From contig CAZUGQ010000002.1 of assembly GCA_964620125.1 (NCBI GenBank), forward strand, positions 62,001 to 126,000: a stretch of DNA of 64,000 bases, given 5' to 3'. Below the pieces are notes generated by a model. It was not told where the DNA came from. It ran no database searches and saw only the letters and a list, made by a program, of their open reading frames with translations. The DNA comes from OLB6 sp964620125 (lineage in GTDB: Bacteria > Bacteroidota > Ignavibacteria > Kapaibacteriales > Kapaibacteriaceae). How positions within the stretch are numbered: position 1 is the stretch's first letter; each line of letters begins with the position of its first letter. The translations under genes were made by a program, and so were the position numbers. Shown here in pieces: positions 9,227 to 18,038 of the stretch.

Positions 9227-10189
9227 GTGGCAACTCCCGGACAACTCATTCGAATTGGCGTGTTCTATGACGGCAATTACTTCTTGCACGTCTCGAACTA
9301 TTACGCCTTTAATCATTCTCGGCAAAGCCGTATTAGCATTCGCGGCCTGCACGAGTTCATTCGCCACCAGGTAGCCGAAGAAGAGGCTGCCGAGGCCAGG
9401 CATTGCCAGATCGTGGACAGTCACTTCTTTCGCGGCAGACTGCCCGCTCAAGAGGCTCAGCAACGCGGTAATCTTTTGTATTACGAACGAGTGTTTGACG
9501 ATATCCTGATGTGGGAAGGAGTCATCACTCATTACCTTCCCGTTCGCACAACTGGCGGACGCCGTGAGGAAAAGGGGATTGACGTCTGGATGGCTCTCGA
9601 AGCCTACGAGCTTACGCTTTTAAAGAAGTTAGATGTAGTGGTTCTCATCACCTCCGATGGTGATTATGTGCCCTTGGTGAGAAAACTGAATACCCTTGGT
9701 GCGCGGGTTATGGTTCTAGCCTGGGACTTTGAATTTGTAGACAATGACGGTAACCGCGTTGTAACCAGGACATCTCAGGAACTGATTGAAGAAGTAACCT
9801 ATCCGGTAGCAATGCACGAATTGCTCGAAACAAGGTCACGCCGGAATGATATGCTTATTCAGAATCTTTTCGTTCAGCGAGATCTTACACAAAAAGCTGC
9901 TAATGGCACCTCGATTGGAGGCCACGGCACTCCTCGGCTATTCGACGCAGAGCCTGAAGAAGTAGAAGAGGTTGGCGAGTTGTATGATGGTGAAATCCTC
10001 GCCCTCAAGAATGGATACGGTTTCATAAAGTACCCGCCAAACAATCTCTTCTTTCACCATTCGGACTTGATTGACGCCGATTTCGCCGACCTTCGTGAAG
10101 GTGATGCCGTTGAGTTCAACATCGGCTATAATTCGGAAGGCGAACCAGTTGCCAAGAACGTTCGATTGGTACTTGACGACGAGTATTGA
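9227..10189 (+). CDS. NYN-domain (LabA/DUF88-like) nuclease fused to a C-terminal cold-shock domain
   Basis: A 320-residue fusion starting at GTG 9227 behind a GTGAGGT ribosome site. Residues ~8-195 are a NYN/PIN-like domain: FYDGNYF (Asp15), KGIDVWMALEAYE (Asp119) and ITSDGDYVPLV (Asp144, Asp146) place the acidic residues typical of the LabA/DUF88 group. Residues ~253-316 are an OB-fold cold-shock domain (GEILALKNGYGFI, then NLFFHHSDL, corresponding to RNP1 and RNP2). The acidic linker at ~240-250 is EEVEEV. A nuclease module joined to a single-strand nucleic-acid binder suggests RNA processing or turnover; the target is unknown. It stands alone between the envelope operon and the aminotransferase. 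Confidence 0.85.
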   Translation: MATPGQLIRIGVFYDGNYFLHVSNYYAFNHSRQSRISIRGLHEFIRHQVAEEEAAEARHCQIVDSHFFRGRLPAQEAQQRGNLLYYERVFDDILMWEGVITHYLPVRTTGGRREEKGIDVWMALEAYELTLLKKLDVVVLITSDGDYVPLVRKLNTLGARVMVLAWDFEFVDNDGNRVVTRTSQELIEEVTYPVAMHELLETRSRRNDMLIQNLFVQRDLTQKAANGTSIGGHGTPRLFDAEPEEVEEVGELYDGEILALKNGYGFIKYPPNNLFFHHSDLIDADFADLREGDAVEFNIGYNSEGEPVAKNVRLVLDDEY

Positions 10190-10220
10190 TTTCACACGGA
10201 GCTGTTACTGACCTCGCGGT

Positions 10221-11393
10221 ATGCATCACACGTCAAAGCTCCCTTCCACAGGACTAACCATCTTTAGTGCCATGACGGCCCTGGCCAATGAGGTCGGGGC
10301 CGTTAATCTTTCTCAGGGTTTCCCTGACTTCGACCCACCGGTGGAGCTCATGGAATCTGTAAAGGATGCCATGATGTCTGGCCGCAACCAGTACGCTCCC
10401 ATGGCTGGACTTCCGGAACTTCGTAAGGCCATAGCAGCCAAGTATTCCCATTGGTTCTCTCTACCGGTGGACCCCGACACAGAGATAACCGTGACGGCTG
10501 GTGGTACGGTGGCCTTGTATACAGTATGTGCGGCCCTTCTTACGCAGGGATCTCGTGTACTCATTTTCGAGCCTGCCTACGACTCATACGCACCTGCATG
10601 CATTGTGCACGGTGCACACGTGCTTCGAACCACTCTACGCGCACCCGAGTATGGCCCAAACTGGGATGAGGTGTTTACTCTTGCTGCATCTGGCCTAGAT
10701 CTGATCATTGTGAACACACCTCACAATCCTACAGGAACAGTTTGGAAGCCTGAGGACATCGAAACGTTAGCAACGTTAGCCTTGAATACTGGTTGCCTTG
10801 TGCTCAGTGATGAGGTGTATGACCTTATCACCTACTCGCATAAACACAAGCCCCTTGCCGCACACCCAGCATTACGCGATCGCACGTTTACGGTAATGTC
10901 TTTCGGCAAGCTTGTGCATGCAACCGGCTGGAAGGTTGGCGCATGTATAGCAGCACCGTTACTCACCTCAGAGTTCCGCAAGGTGCACCAGTATTTAACC
11001 TTTAGCACGAATACGCCGATGCAAGCTGGATTGGCAGAGTTCACAGTGGATCCGAGCGTCTTTGCAGGGATTGCTGATGTCTTCTCCGCCAAGCGACGCC
11101 TATTCCTCGAGCCTTTGGTGGGAACTCCCTGGGGGATTCGCGAGTGCCATGGCACCTACTTTCAGCTCTTGGATTATTCGTTGTTCTGGAAGGGCTCCGA
11201 TATGCACCTGGCAGAAGTGTTAGCCAGACACTGTGGCGTGGCTGCGATTCCACTTTCACCGTTCTCTGCTCAGGCTACAAACGAAACAGCACTTCGATTC
11301 TGTTTTGCTAAGAGGGAAGAGGTACTGATAGAAGCAGCAAAGCGTTTGGCAACAGCTCCTCAAACAATCAAGAATCTTGCTACCGAGGTTTAG
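10221..11393 (+). CDS. PLP-dependent aminotransferase (methionine/kynurenine aminotransferase-like)
   Basis: A class I/II aminotransferase of 390 residues, closest by motif to YbdL-type methionine aminotransferases. Visible marks: NLSQGFPDFDPP (~29-40), QYAPM-G-P-LR (58-68), VTAGGTVALY, NTPHNPTGTVW (165-175), LSDEVYD (195-201) and the PLP-lysine region SFGKLVHATGWKVGA (Lys230). FSTNTPMQ follows as in that group. It probably acts on methionine or aromatic 2-oxo acids; substrate is inferred. Its stop overlaps the stop of the convergent M16 peptidase at 11390-11393. Confidence 0.88.
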   Translation: MHHTSKLPSTGLTIFSAMTALANEVGAVNLSQGFPDFDPPVELMESVKDAMMSGRNQYAPMAGLPELRKAIAAKYSHWFSLPVDPDTEITVTAGGTVALYTVCAALLTQGSRVLIFEPAYDSYAPACIVHGAHVLRTTLRAPEYGPNWDEVFTLAASGLDLIIVNTPHNPTGTVWKPEDIETLATLALNTGCLVLSDEVYDLITYSHKHKPLAAHPALRDRTFTVMSFGKLVHATGWKVGACIAAPLLTSEFRKVHQYLTFSTNTPMQAGLAEFTVDPSVFAGIADVFSAKRRLFLEPLVGTPWGIRECHGTYFQLLDYSLFWKGSDMHLAEVLARHCGVAAIPLSPFSAQATNETALRFCFAKREEVLIEAAKRLATAPQTIKNLATEV

Positions 11394-12637
11394 GCTGGCA
11401 CTACGTCAACTCGTACTGCCTGGGCTAGATCTCTGGTGCTGTTGATAACGTCCTGTATCTGATCGAGTGAACGAGCCGCTACCTGATCCATCACTCTGTT
11501 CACATGATGCGGATCACCAAGAAACATCGCCGACCAGCCAACATTATCTGCTATTGCCGAACTGCGTTGATGTTCGGCTGCGAACGCTGTTCGAGAGCGA
11601 TTCACAACGCGTTCCCTATCTGTTTCTGTTAGCCGCGCCTTGGACACGGATTCCTGGATTTTCTCTGTTAACTGATCGGTTGTTACCCCTTTGTCCAATG
11701 CATAGGCATAGTAAATCATCAAACTCGACAGTGCTCGCTTGTCCATAAACACTCCCGCTTCCGAAGCAATTTGCTGCCGTACAACAAGATCCTGATACAA
11801 CACGGCCCTCCTGCCTGACGACAGAAACGCTGCTGCTAAATCGGCATCGTACATCCGTTCGTCCGTTACGCCCGGCATGTGAAAGGCTAGGAACACCGCT
11901 GGCAGCGGAACCTGGTCAGGTACGATGCAATGAACACCCCTTCTCCGCATCATCTCGGAATACATCGGTGGTGTTGGATTATGTGCGCCGGACGGGATTG
12001 AACCAAAGAGTTCTTCCACTGCTGTAAATGCCGAAGTCGAATCAACATCTCCGGCTATGCAGATGATTGCATTCGAGGGACTGTAGTGCCTGCGGTAAAA
12101 TCCTTCAACATCTTCCATCCCAGTTGCGCCAACATCATCCGCAGAGCCGATTACCGTCCAGGAGTATGTACAATCAGCGCTGAAGGCTGCTTCGTCCATG
12201 GCCGGACTCCACCGCATATACGGCTGATTTTCGATGGTTTGTTTGATTTCTTCTATAACTACATTCCGCTGTGTTATCAGGGCTTGTTCACTAATGGAAC
12301 AGCCAGCCATGCGCTGCGCTTCTAGCCACAATCCAGCGCGCAACTGATGTGATGGCAACGTGATATAGTACGTGGTGTGATCGTAGGTGGTGTAGGCATT
12401 ATTCGTACCTCCCGCCTTGGTGCAGAGTTTGTCGTATACCTTGTCTTCGCCCTGTTGATTGTTATCAAACATCAAGTGCTCAAACAAGTGCGCTAATCCG
12501 GTACGTCCGCGGCGCTCATTCGCACTCCCTACGTGGTAGATCACATTTACGGTAACAACCGGTGCAACGTTGTTCGGACATACGATCACGCGCAAACCAT
12601 TCGAGAGTATGCGCTCATGAATATCGATGTGTGGCAT
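11390..12637 (-). CDS. M16 family zinc peptidase
   Basis: 415 residues matching a single-chain M16 (pitrilysin/MPP-like) peptidase. The zinc motif HLFEHLMF lies at residues 50-57 (His50, Glu53, His54, the inverted HxxEH), preceded by VIYHVGSANE and followed by YTTYDHTTYYITLPS and NVVIEEIKQ, where the downstream Glu ligand is expected. No export signal is evident, suggesting a cytoplasmic enzyme. Only one M16 gene is visible here, whereas many bacteria have an active/inactive pair. It is convergent with the aminotransferase. Confidence 0.88.
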   Translation of the reverse strand: MPHIDIHERILSNGLRVIVCPNNVAPVVTVNVIYHVGSANERRGRTGLAHLFEHLMFDNNQQGEDKVYDKLCTKAGGTNNAYTTYDHTTYYITLPSHQLRAGLWLEAQRMAGCSISEQALITQRNVVIEEIKQTIENQPYMRWSPAMDEAAFSADCTYSWTVIGSADDVGATGMEDVEGFYRRHYSPSNAIICIAGDVDSTSAFTAVEELFGSIPSGAHNPTPPMYSEMMRRRGVHCIVPDQVPLPAVFLAFHMPGVTDERMYDADLAAAFLSSGRRAVLYQDLVVRQQIASEAGVFMDKRALSSLMIYYAYALDKGVTTDQLTEKIQESVSKARLTETDRERVVNRSRTAFAAEHQRSSAIADNVGWSAMFLGDPHHVNRVMDQVAARSLDQIQDVINSTRDLAQAVRVDVVPA

Positions 12638-12763
12638 TAGGAGTTGAGTCGGAATGAAGGGAAAAGTGGTTCTGGCTCCGAGATACCGTGTTCAGTTGGC
12701 ATATCCGGTTTGCCGTGTTCGACTGCGTAGATTACTGGTCATCAACGAACATACAGCAATACC

Positions 12764-13777
12764 ATGGACACGATTGAATGGCTTGAACGACTGTTGAGCA
12801 TTGATTCGCCAACTGGCTACACTCACATGGCTATTGATTTCATCGAACAATCAATGGCAGACTTGGGTCTTGCTACTCGGAGAACATCAAAAGGTGCGTG
12901 TGTAGTTGCACTAGGTAATAACCCAACTCTTTGCGTGGCAGCTCATGCCGATACGCTTGGTCTCATTGTCACCAAGATAAAATCTGATGGTACCCTTGCC
13001 TTTTCCACTTTAGGCAGCCCCCTGCTGGCATGTTTCGATGGATCGTATGTACGTGTTTATGCCAGCGGAGGAGGCGTTTACAATGGAACGTTGCTTCTGA
13101 ATAATCCTTCTGCTCATGCCAATCGAGAGGCTGGAACAGCCGAACGCAAGCCCGACTCGATGCATGTTCGGCTAGACGAGCCTGTTGTCTCTGCCGATGA
13201 TGTAAAGGGGCTTGGCATTCGCGTGGGCGATATCATTGCTATTGATGCCCGTACTGCGGTTTTGCAGAATGGATATATCAAAAGTCACTTTTTAGATAAC
13301 AAGGCCGGTTGTGCCGTTCTGTATGGAATTGCCAAGCGGTGTGTAGAACAAAGCAGGCAGCCTGCTGTTGAGTTGTTCTTTTCTACCTACGAAGAGGTTG
13401 GACACGGTGGTGCCGCCGGATATTCTCCAACCGTTACAGAACTACTTGTGGTGGATATGGGCGTTGTTGGTGATGCCTGTGATGGATCCGAGCTGCGAGT
13501 GTCCATTTGCGCAAAAGACTCCGGCGGACCGTACGACTTTACGTTTCGCAGTGTTCTGGCAACTTTGGCTGAGCAGTATAATATCCCGTATGCTATTGAT
13601 GTATATCCATATTACAGTTCCGACGGTACCGCGGCTTGGCGGGCCGGCGTCGATGCTAGAATAGCACTAATCGGTCCTGGAGTTTCAGGTTCCCATGGTA
13701 TGGAAAGGGCCCATAGTCAGGGAATTGATGCAACAATTGAATTGTGCGATGTGTTTTTCAAACATCATTTGCCTTAA
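12764..13777 (+). CDS. M42-family metallo-aminopeptidase
   Basis: 337 residues resembling FrvX/TET-type glutamyl aminopeptidases with two metals. Metal-site segments: AAHADTLG (His61, Asp63), FLDNKAGCAVLYG (bridging Asp), TYEEVGHGGAAGY (catalytic and ligand Glu), DMGVVGD and the terminal GVSGSHGMERAHSQG (His). The length is usual for the family. It likely trims peptides in the cytosol as a large oligomer; that is family knowledge. The gene is upstream of dps in the same direction (41 bp gap). Confidence 0.88.
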   Translation: MDTIEWLERLLSIDSPTGYTHMAIDFIEQSMADLGLATRRTSKGACVVALGNNPTLCVAAHADTLGLIVTKIKSDGTLAFSTLGSPLLACFDGSYVRVYASGGGVYNGTLLLNNPSAHANREAGTAERKPDSMHVRLDEPVVSADDVKGLGIRVGDIIAIDARTAVLQNGYIKSHFLDNKAGCAVLYGIAKRCVEQSRQPAVELFFSTYEEVGHGGAAGYSPTVTELLVVDMGVVGDACDGSELRVSICAKDSGGPYDFTFRSVLATLAEQYNIPYAIDVYPYYSSDGTAAWRAGVDARIALIGPGVSGSHGMERAHSQGIDATIELCDVFFKHHLP

Positions 13778-13818
13778 TTCGTCCCCACCGCGTCTTTTCT
13801 AATGAATTGGGGAGAACC

Positions 13819-14292
13819 ATGTCAAAGACCAACGCCATCGGCATTACTGCTGCAAAGGCGACGCAATTAGCCGATGAGTTGAACGAGCTCCTGGCAAATT
13901 ATTCGGTGTTTTACCAGAACGTACGAGGCTTTCACTGGAACATCCGTGGTGAAAAATTCTTCGAGTTACACACCAAATTCGAGGAACTCTATACGGATCT
14001 CCAGGTAAAGATTGACGAGATAGCCGAACGAATCCTCACGCTGGGAGGGTCCCCGTACCATACGTTCACCTCTTTTCTTGAGGTAAGCGCCGTAAAGCCT
14101 GCAGAACATATAAAGGATGGTCGGCGCGCTGTTCAGCGAATTCTGAGTTCCTTTACAACCGTATTACTTCTGCAACGAGAACTCTTGGATTTGTCGCAAA
14201 AGTCGGGCGATGAGGGAACTGCTGCAATGATGAGTGACTACATCCGCCACCAGGAAAAGCTGGTATGGATGTATTCTGCATACCTCGGATAG
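13819..14292 (+). CDS. dps: Dps family DNA-protecting ferritin-like protein
   Basis: I placed the start at ATG 13819 because GGGGAG lies just upstream and the 157-residue product matches Dps length; a longer frame to 13744 overlaps the peptidase gene. Core motifs: NVRGFHWNIRGEKFFELH (ferroxidase His and the conserved HWN), KFEELYTDLQVKIDEIAERI (Asp/Glu ligands) and a C-terminal helix ending LVWMYSAYLG. The protein forms dodecamers that store iron and bind or shield DNA under oxidative or starvation stress. It is followed by a strong intrinsic terminator. Confidence 0.92.
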   Translation: MSKTNAIGITAAKATQLADELNELLANYSVFYQNVRGFHWNIRGEKFFELHTKFEELYTDLQVKIDEIAERILTLGGSPYHTFTSFLEVSAVKPAEHIKDGRRAVQRILSSFTTVLLLQRELLDLSQKSGDEGTAAMMSDYIRHQEKLVWMYSAYLG

Positions 14293-14323
14293 CAGAAAGC
14301 AGCCACGTTACTACAGTTTACAC

Positions 14324-14360
14324 CCCCGTAAAACGCTGATTTTACGGGGTTTACTTTTTG
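14324..14360 (+). terminator. Intrinsic terminator of dps
   Basis: A perfect 10-bp stem CCCCGTAAAA / TTTTACGGGG (14324-14333 and 14340-14349) with a 6-nt loop, followed by a T-rich tract (TTTACTTTTTG). It sits 31 bp after the dps stop. Confidence 0.85.
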
Positions 14361-14748
14361 TTTACACTGATGTGTCCACGTTACTCCGTTTATGCGCGGT
14401 AAAACTTTGGGAAACTGTGTGTCTTTTTGTTCTGAGCAAACGTGTCAACTCTTTGCTTTCCAACACTTTTGGCGTGAACACTGGTGATGTTCAGGTTTTA
14501 TTGACAGGTCTTGTTTTTATCGCCGGAAGTCTAACGTCTTGATAAGCCGCAGATTACCTGCTTCTCTACCATTAACATTTTAGTAATCCACAGTTTCCAC
14601 CGTGGTATTACACCAACTCTGTTTTCTTCATCAAAGAACAAACACTGAGGATGAAGAGAATGGAGGTTGTTTGTTTTGGAGCACATCTGTTCTGAGATTT
14701 GAATAAGCAACTGATCGTGATGGTATCGTGGTTCCCGAGAGCAGCGCA
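14361..14748. other. Unexplained 390-bp convergent intergenic region
   Basis: Lies between the end of dps (+) and the end of serS (-), so neither neighbour needs a promoter here. I find no convincing ORF; the short frames have no family character. There is one DnaA-box-like word (TAATCCACA near 14583, one mismatch to TTATCCACA) and a weak inverted repeat AACAAAC/GTTTGTT (near 14638 and 14668). It could hold a small RNA, a decayed gene or part of a replication origin; none is demonstrated. Confidence 0.4.
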
Positions 14749-16017
14749 TTACTTAGATATCCGACTGTAGCCACAGTATTCAGCTAAAGCATCAGGTAAT
14801 ACGATTTCTCCATTGGGTGTTTGATGTTGTTCTAAAAGAGAAACGAGTATTCTGGAAGTAGCTAAACCACTGCCATTCAATGTATGCACGAACTCTGGTT
14901 TCGAGTGAGCATCTGCTTTGAACCGGATGCCTGCACGGCGAGCTTGAAATGATTCGAAATTGGTGCAAGAGCTTACCTCTAACCAACGCTGTTCCCCAGG
15001 CGACCATACTTCAAGATCGTAGGTCTTAGCTCCGCCAAACGTCATGTCGGCAGTGCACAATAGGAGAACGCGGTAGGTAAGACCTAGAGCCTGCAACAGG
15101 GATTCCACGTGGGCCACCATGAGCTCTAGTGTGTTGTACGAATCTTCTGGTCGACAGAAGTGAACAAGTTCTACCTTGTTAAACTGATGCACTCGAAGGA
15201 AACCGCGGGTTTCCTTTCCGTGGCTTCCTGCTTCTCTACGGAAACATGCCGAGTAACCAGCATACGATTTTGGCAGTTCGGCAGCAGTAAGAATCTCATC
15301 TCGATGGAAATTGGTTATTGGTACTTCCGCCGTTGGGATCAGGTACAACTCGTCCTTGCCAATGTGGTACATGTCCTCGGCACTTTTAGGAAGTTGGCCT
15401 GTACCAAAAAGAGAATCCGTATTGACAACGAATGGGGGAACGATTTCTGTATAACCAGCCTGCTGAGCTTTGTCTAGAAAAAAGTTGATTAGTCCTCTCT
15501 CTAGTCGTGCTCCTTTTGCGGTGAGAAATCCAAACCCACTACCTGTTACCTTGGCACCGCGCTCGAAATCAAGGATGCCAAGTTGAGTTCCAATGCGTAT
15601 GTGATCAATTCGATGATCTCGATCAGCACACTCTCCAACCCGCCGCACTTCCACATTGTCGTCTGCAGAAGTTCCTATTGGCACGCTTTCATGAGCGATG
15701 TTCGGAAGCCAACTCAGCAAATCATGCTGACGAAGTTCTATGTCTCGCAGCCGAGCGTCAAGCTCCTTGATGCGATCTCCTATCACACGCACATGCTCAA
15801 TGACTTGCGATGCATCCTCGCCACCCTTCTTTAGAGAAGCCACCTGTTGCGACGCAGTATTGCGAATGGATTTGAGGTCCTCCACTTCGCGGATAACTTC
15901 TCTTCTCTGGACGTCCACCTCTAAAATTTGGTCAACGATTGCAGGGTCAGTGAGCTTCCGCCGGCAGTTCTCGCGAACTAGCTCAGTTGCTTCCCGGATA
16001 AGTTTGATGTCGATCAT
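14749..16017 (-). CDS. serS: Seryl-tRNA synthetase
   Basis: 422 residues from ATG 16015-16017 (MIDIKLIRE, the standard SerS opening). The frame extends eight codons upstream, to 16041, without support. The N-terminal long coiled-coil arm (residues ~25-100, Glu/Arg-rich heptads) recognises tRNA-Ser. Class II motifs follow: motif 2 near YSACFRREAGSHGKETRGFLRVHQFNKVE and motif 3 near NGSGLATSRILVSLLE; TAEVPITN is the serine pocket. It charges tRNA-Ser and tRNA-Sec. A perfect 20-bp palindrome lies 49 bp upstream of the start. Confidence 0.96.
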   Translation of the reverse strand: MIDIKLIREATELVRENCRRKLTDPAIVDQILEVDVQRREVIREVEDLKSIRNTASQQVASLKKGGEDASQVIEHVRVIGDRIKELDARLRDIELRQHDLLSWLPNIAHESVPIGTSADDNVEVRRVGECADRDHRIDHIRIGTQLGILDFERGAKVTGSGFGFLTAKGARLERGLINFFLDKAQQAGYTEIVPPFVVNTDSLFGTGQLPKSAEDMYHIGKDELYLIPTAEVPITNFHRDEILTAAELPKSYAGYSACFRREAGSHGKETRGFLRVHQFNKVELVHFCRPEDSYNTLELMVAHVESLLQALGLTYRVLLLCTADMTFGGAKTYDLEVWSPGEQRWLEVSSCTNFESFQARRAGIRFKADAHSKPEFVHTLNGSGLATSRILVSLLEQHQTPNGEIVLPDALAEYCGYSRISK

Positions 16018-16065
16018 GATGCACCAATGGTGAAATCGCAAAGATACCGTATCGGTGAAACATCG

Positions 16066-16085
16066 ATTGTAAACATGTTTACAAT
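16066..16085. promoter_or_regulatory. Perfect 20-bp palindrome upstream of serS
   Basis: ATTGTAAACA followed by its exact reverse complement TGTTTACAAT, flanked by CATC(G) and GATG, which extend the symmetry by four more pairs around a single unpaired base. It is between the 3' end of mnmG and the start of serS, 49 bp before the serS ATG. The form fits a dimeric repressor operator. The cognate protein is unknown. Confidence 0.5.
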
Positions 16086-16113
16086 GATGAGGCTCTGCTA
16101 ACGTGGGTTTGCA

Positions 16114-16133
16114 TAATGTTCAAGCGAACATTA
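16114..16133 (-). other. Inverted repeat overlapping the mnmG stop codon
   Basis: TAATGTTC and GAACATTA (8-bp perfect arms, AAGC spacer). The right arm includes the mnmG stop codon TAA (16131-16133, minus strand). There is no following T-run, so it is not a classical intrinsic terminator; it may stabilise the mRNA end or weakly terminate. Confidence 0.4.
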
Positions 16134-17978
16134 GCGAAGGTAGATGGTGAGAATAGAAACATCACTAGCTGACACACCTGCTATCCTGGAGGCCTGGCCA
16201 AGGCTTTCAGGTCTGATACGCTTGAGCTTCTCCCTGCCTTCACTGGACAGAGAGGAAACAGAGTCGTACGAAAAGTCAGGTGGAATGAGTTTTGATTCCT
16301 GCTCTCTGAATCGCTCAACATCGCGTTGCTGCTTCTCAATGTATCCAGCGTAACGAGTAGCAGACTGTACGCGATGGATACTGTCTTGGTGCTCCTCAAG
16401 GAGAGATGTGGGAATACCCGACGAAGCGAGTAAGAGCGATTCCAGTTCAACTGTTGGGCGCTTTGCCAGAGCAGATATACTCGTGCTTTCAGCGATCATG
16501 TCTTCGCCTGCTTCCTGCAGGATAGGATTCGCAAGAGCTGGTGAGAGTCGTTGATTGAGTTGCTCTCGAATCTTGTCATCCACCTCGCGTTTGCGTAGCC
16601 ATGTGTTATACATCTGCTTCGTTACAAGGCCAAGATCATAGCCCTTAGGAAGCAGTCTATCATACACTGTGTCTATTCGCAATAACAACCGGTATTCAGC
16701 CAGCGACGTGAATATTCTGTATGGTTCTTCTGTGTTCTTGTTCACAAGATCATCAATGAGAACACCCATGTACGCTTCTGATCGCTTGAGTACAAATGCC
16801 GGAGCCCCCTTCACAGAAAGTGCTGCGTTGATGCCTGCTATCAGTCCTTGGGCAGCAGCTTCTTCGTAGCCAGAGGTTCCATTGATTTGGCCAGCAAAGA
16901 ACAGACCGGCAATAGCCTTTGTTTCGAGCGAAAAATGAAGTTGATAGGGAAAGAAGAAATCATACTCTACGGCGTAACCGAGCCGAGATATACGAGCGGA
17001 TTCCAGGCCGGGAATCGTGCGGATAGCACGTTCCTGCACATCAGCGGGTAGGCTTGTAGAAAAACCGTTTACGTACAGCGTCTTAGAGAACAGACCTTCG
17101 GGCTCGAGAACGATCTGGTGCGAAGGTTTGTCTGAAAATCGAGAAACCTTGTCTTCGATGGATGGACAATACCGCGGACCACTACCAGAGATAAGACCGG
17201 TAAACATTGGGGAACGGTCAAATCCGCCTCGTAGAATTTCGTGGGTTTCTTCTTTTGTGTGAGTAGCATAACACGAAAGCCTATTACGTACTCTTCTCGT
17301 GTGAATAGAAAAGGGGCTTGGGTTTGAATCTCCATTATGCAACTCAAAAGCGTCCAAGCGCACACTCTGCATATCAATGCGCGGAGGGGTCCCGGTTTTC
17401 AGTCGTCCTTTTTCGAAGCCTGCTTCGGCAAGCAAGTCAGAGATCTTTTCTGCCGACTTTTCACCAACTCTTCCTCCGGCTGTGCTATCCGTGCCGGTCC
17501 ACATCACGGCATTCAGGAATGTTCCTGAACAGAGCACCACGGTTTTGGATAGTATTTCCAGTCCTGAAGCCGTCCGCACTCCACGAACAGCGTTGCCGTG
17601 CAGCACAATTTCTGTGACTGTTTCCGGGACAATATAGAGTCCCGGTGTTGTAAGGAGAAGATTTTGAGCGTAGAGCGGGTAGAGGTCCTTATCGTTCTGG
17701 CTTCTAGGCGACCAAACGGCAGGTCCCTTGGACGTGTTTAGCATCTTGAACTGAAGTCCGCTAGCGTCTGCAAGCCGACCCATAACACCGCCCAATGCAT
17801 CGATTTCTTTCGCTAAGTGCCCCTTTGCGCTTCCTCCAATCGATGGATTGCACGACAACCGGCCCATGGTTCGAACGTCCATGGATACCAAACCGGTTCG
17901 AGCCCCAAGTTTTGCAGCAGCAATGCTAGCTTCTATTCCAGCATGTCCGCCACCAATGACAAGTACGTCAAACTTCAT
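16131..17978 (-). CDS. mnmG: tRNA uridine-5-carboxymethylaminomethyl synthesis enzyme MnmG (GidA)
   Basis: A 615-residue FAD enzyme that, with MnmE, makes the (c)mnm5 modification at U34 of tRNAs reading split codon boxes. N-terminal FAD-binding GGGHAGIEAS (residues ~8-17), MGRLSCNPSIGG (the conserved NPSIGG substrate loop), TGTPPRI and CPSIEDK, then the late GQINGTSGYEEAAAQGL and EYRLLLR blocks. The length is standard. mnmE lies upstream on the same strand with only a GNAT gene between them. Two parS-like sites occupy the 60 bp just upstream of this gene. Confidence 0.97.
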   Translation of the reverse strand: MKFDVLVIGGGHAGIEASIAAAKLGARTGLVSMDVRTMGRLSCNPSIGGSAKGHLAKEIDALGGVMGRLADASGLQFKMLNTSKGPAVWSPRSQNDKDLYPLYAQNLLLTTPGLYIVPETVTEIVLHGNAVRGVRTASGLEILSKTVVLCSGTFLNAVMWTGTDSTAGGRVGEKSAEKISDLLAEAGFEKGRLKTGTPPRIDMQSVRLDAFELHNGDSNPSPFSIHTRRVRNRLSCYATHTKEETHEILRGGFDRSPMFTGLISGSGPRYCPSIEDKVSRFSDKPSHQIVLEPEGLFSKTLYVNGFSTSLPADVQERAIRTIPGLESARISRLGYAVEYDFFFPYQLHFSLETKAIAGLFFAGQINGTSGYEEAAAQGLIAGINAALSVKGAPAFVLKRSEAYMGVLIDDLVNKNTEEPYRIFTSLAEYRLLLRIDTVYDRLLPKGYDLGLVTKQMYNTWLRKREVDDKIREQLNQRLSPALANPILQEAGEDMIAESTSISALAKRPTVELESLLLASSGIPTSLLEEHQDSIHRVQSATRYAGYIEKQQRDVERFREQESKLIPPDFSYDSVSSLSSEGREKLKRIRPESLGQASRIAGVSASDVSILTIYLR

Positions 17979-17985
17979 CTATCGA

Positions 17986-18001
17986 TGTTTCACGTGAAAC
18001 A
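17986..18001. promoter_or_regulatory. parS site 1 (ParB-binding)
   Basis: TGTTTCACGTGAAACA, a perfect 16-bp palindrome and an exact symmetric form of the widely conserved chromosomal parS consensus TGTTNCACGTGAAACA. It lies just upstream of mnmG. ParB spreads from such sites for chromosome segregation and they cluster near oriC (established knowledge). Confidence 0.9.
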
Positions 18002-18022
18002 ACTACATAAGGTGCTGAGAAA

Positions 18023-18038
18023 CGTTTCACGTGGAACA
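18023..18038. promoter_or_regulatory. parS site 2 (ParB-binding)
   Basis: CGTTTCACGTGGAACA, matching TGTTTCACGTGGAACA (the reverse form of the classic parS) at 15 of 16 positions. It is 22 bp from site 1 and abuts the stop of the GNAT gene. Two sites this close support a real ParB-loading locus. Confidence 0.85.

Noticed and set aside
14531..14749. Minus-strand ORF of 72 residues in the convergent gap
   Set aside because: No recognisable pattern and it starts within the serS stop region.
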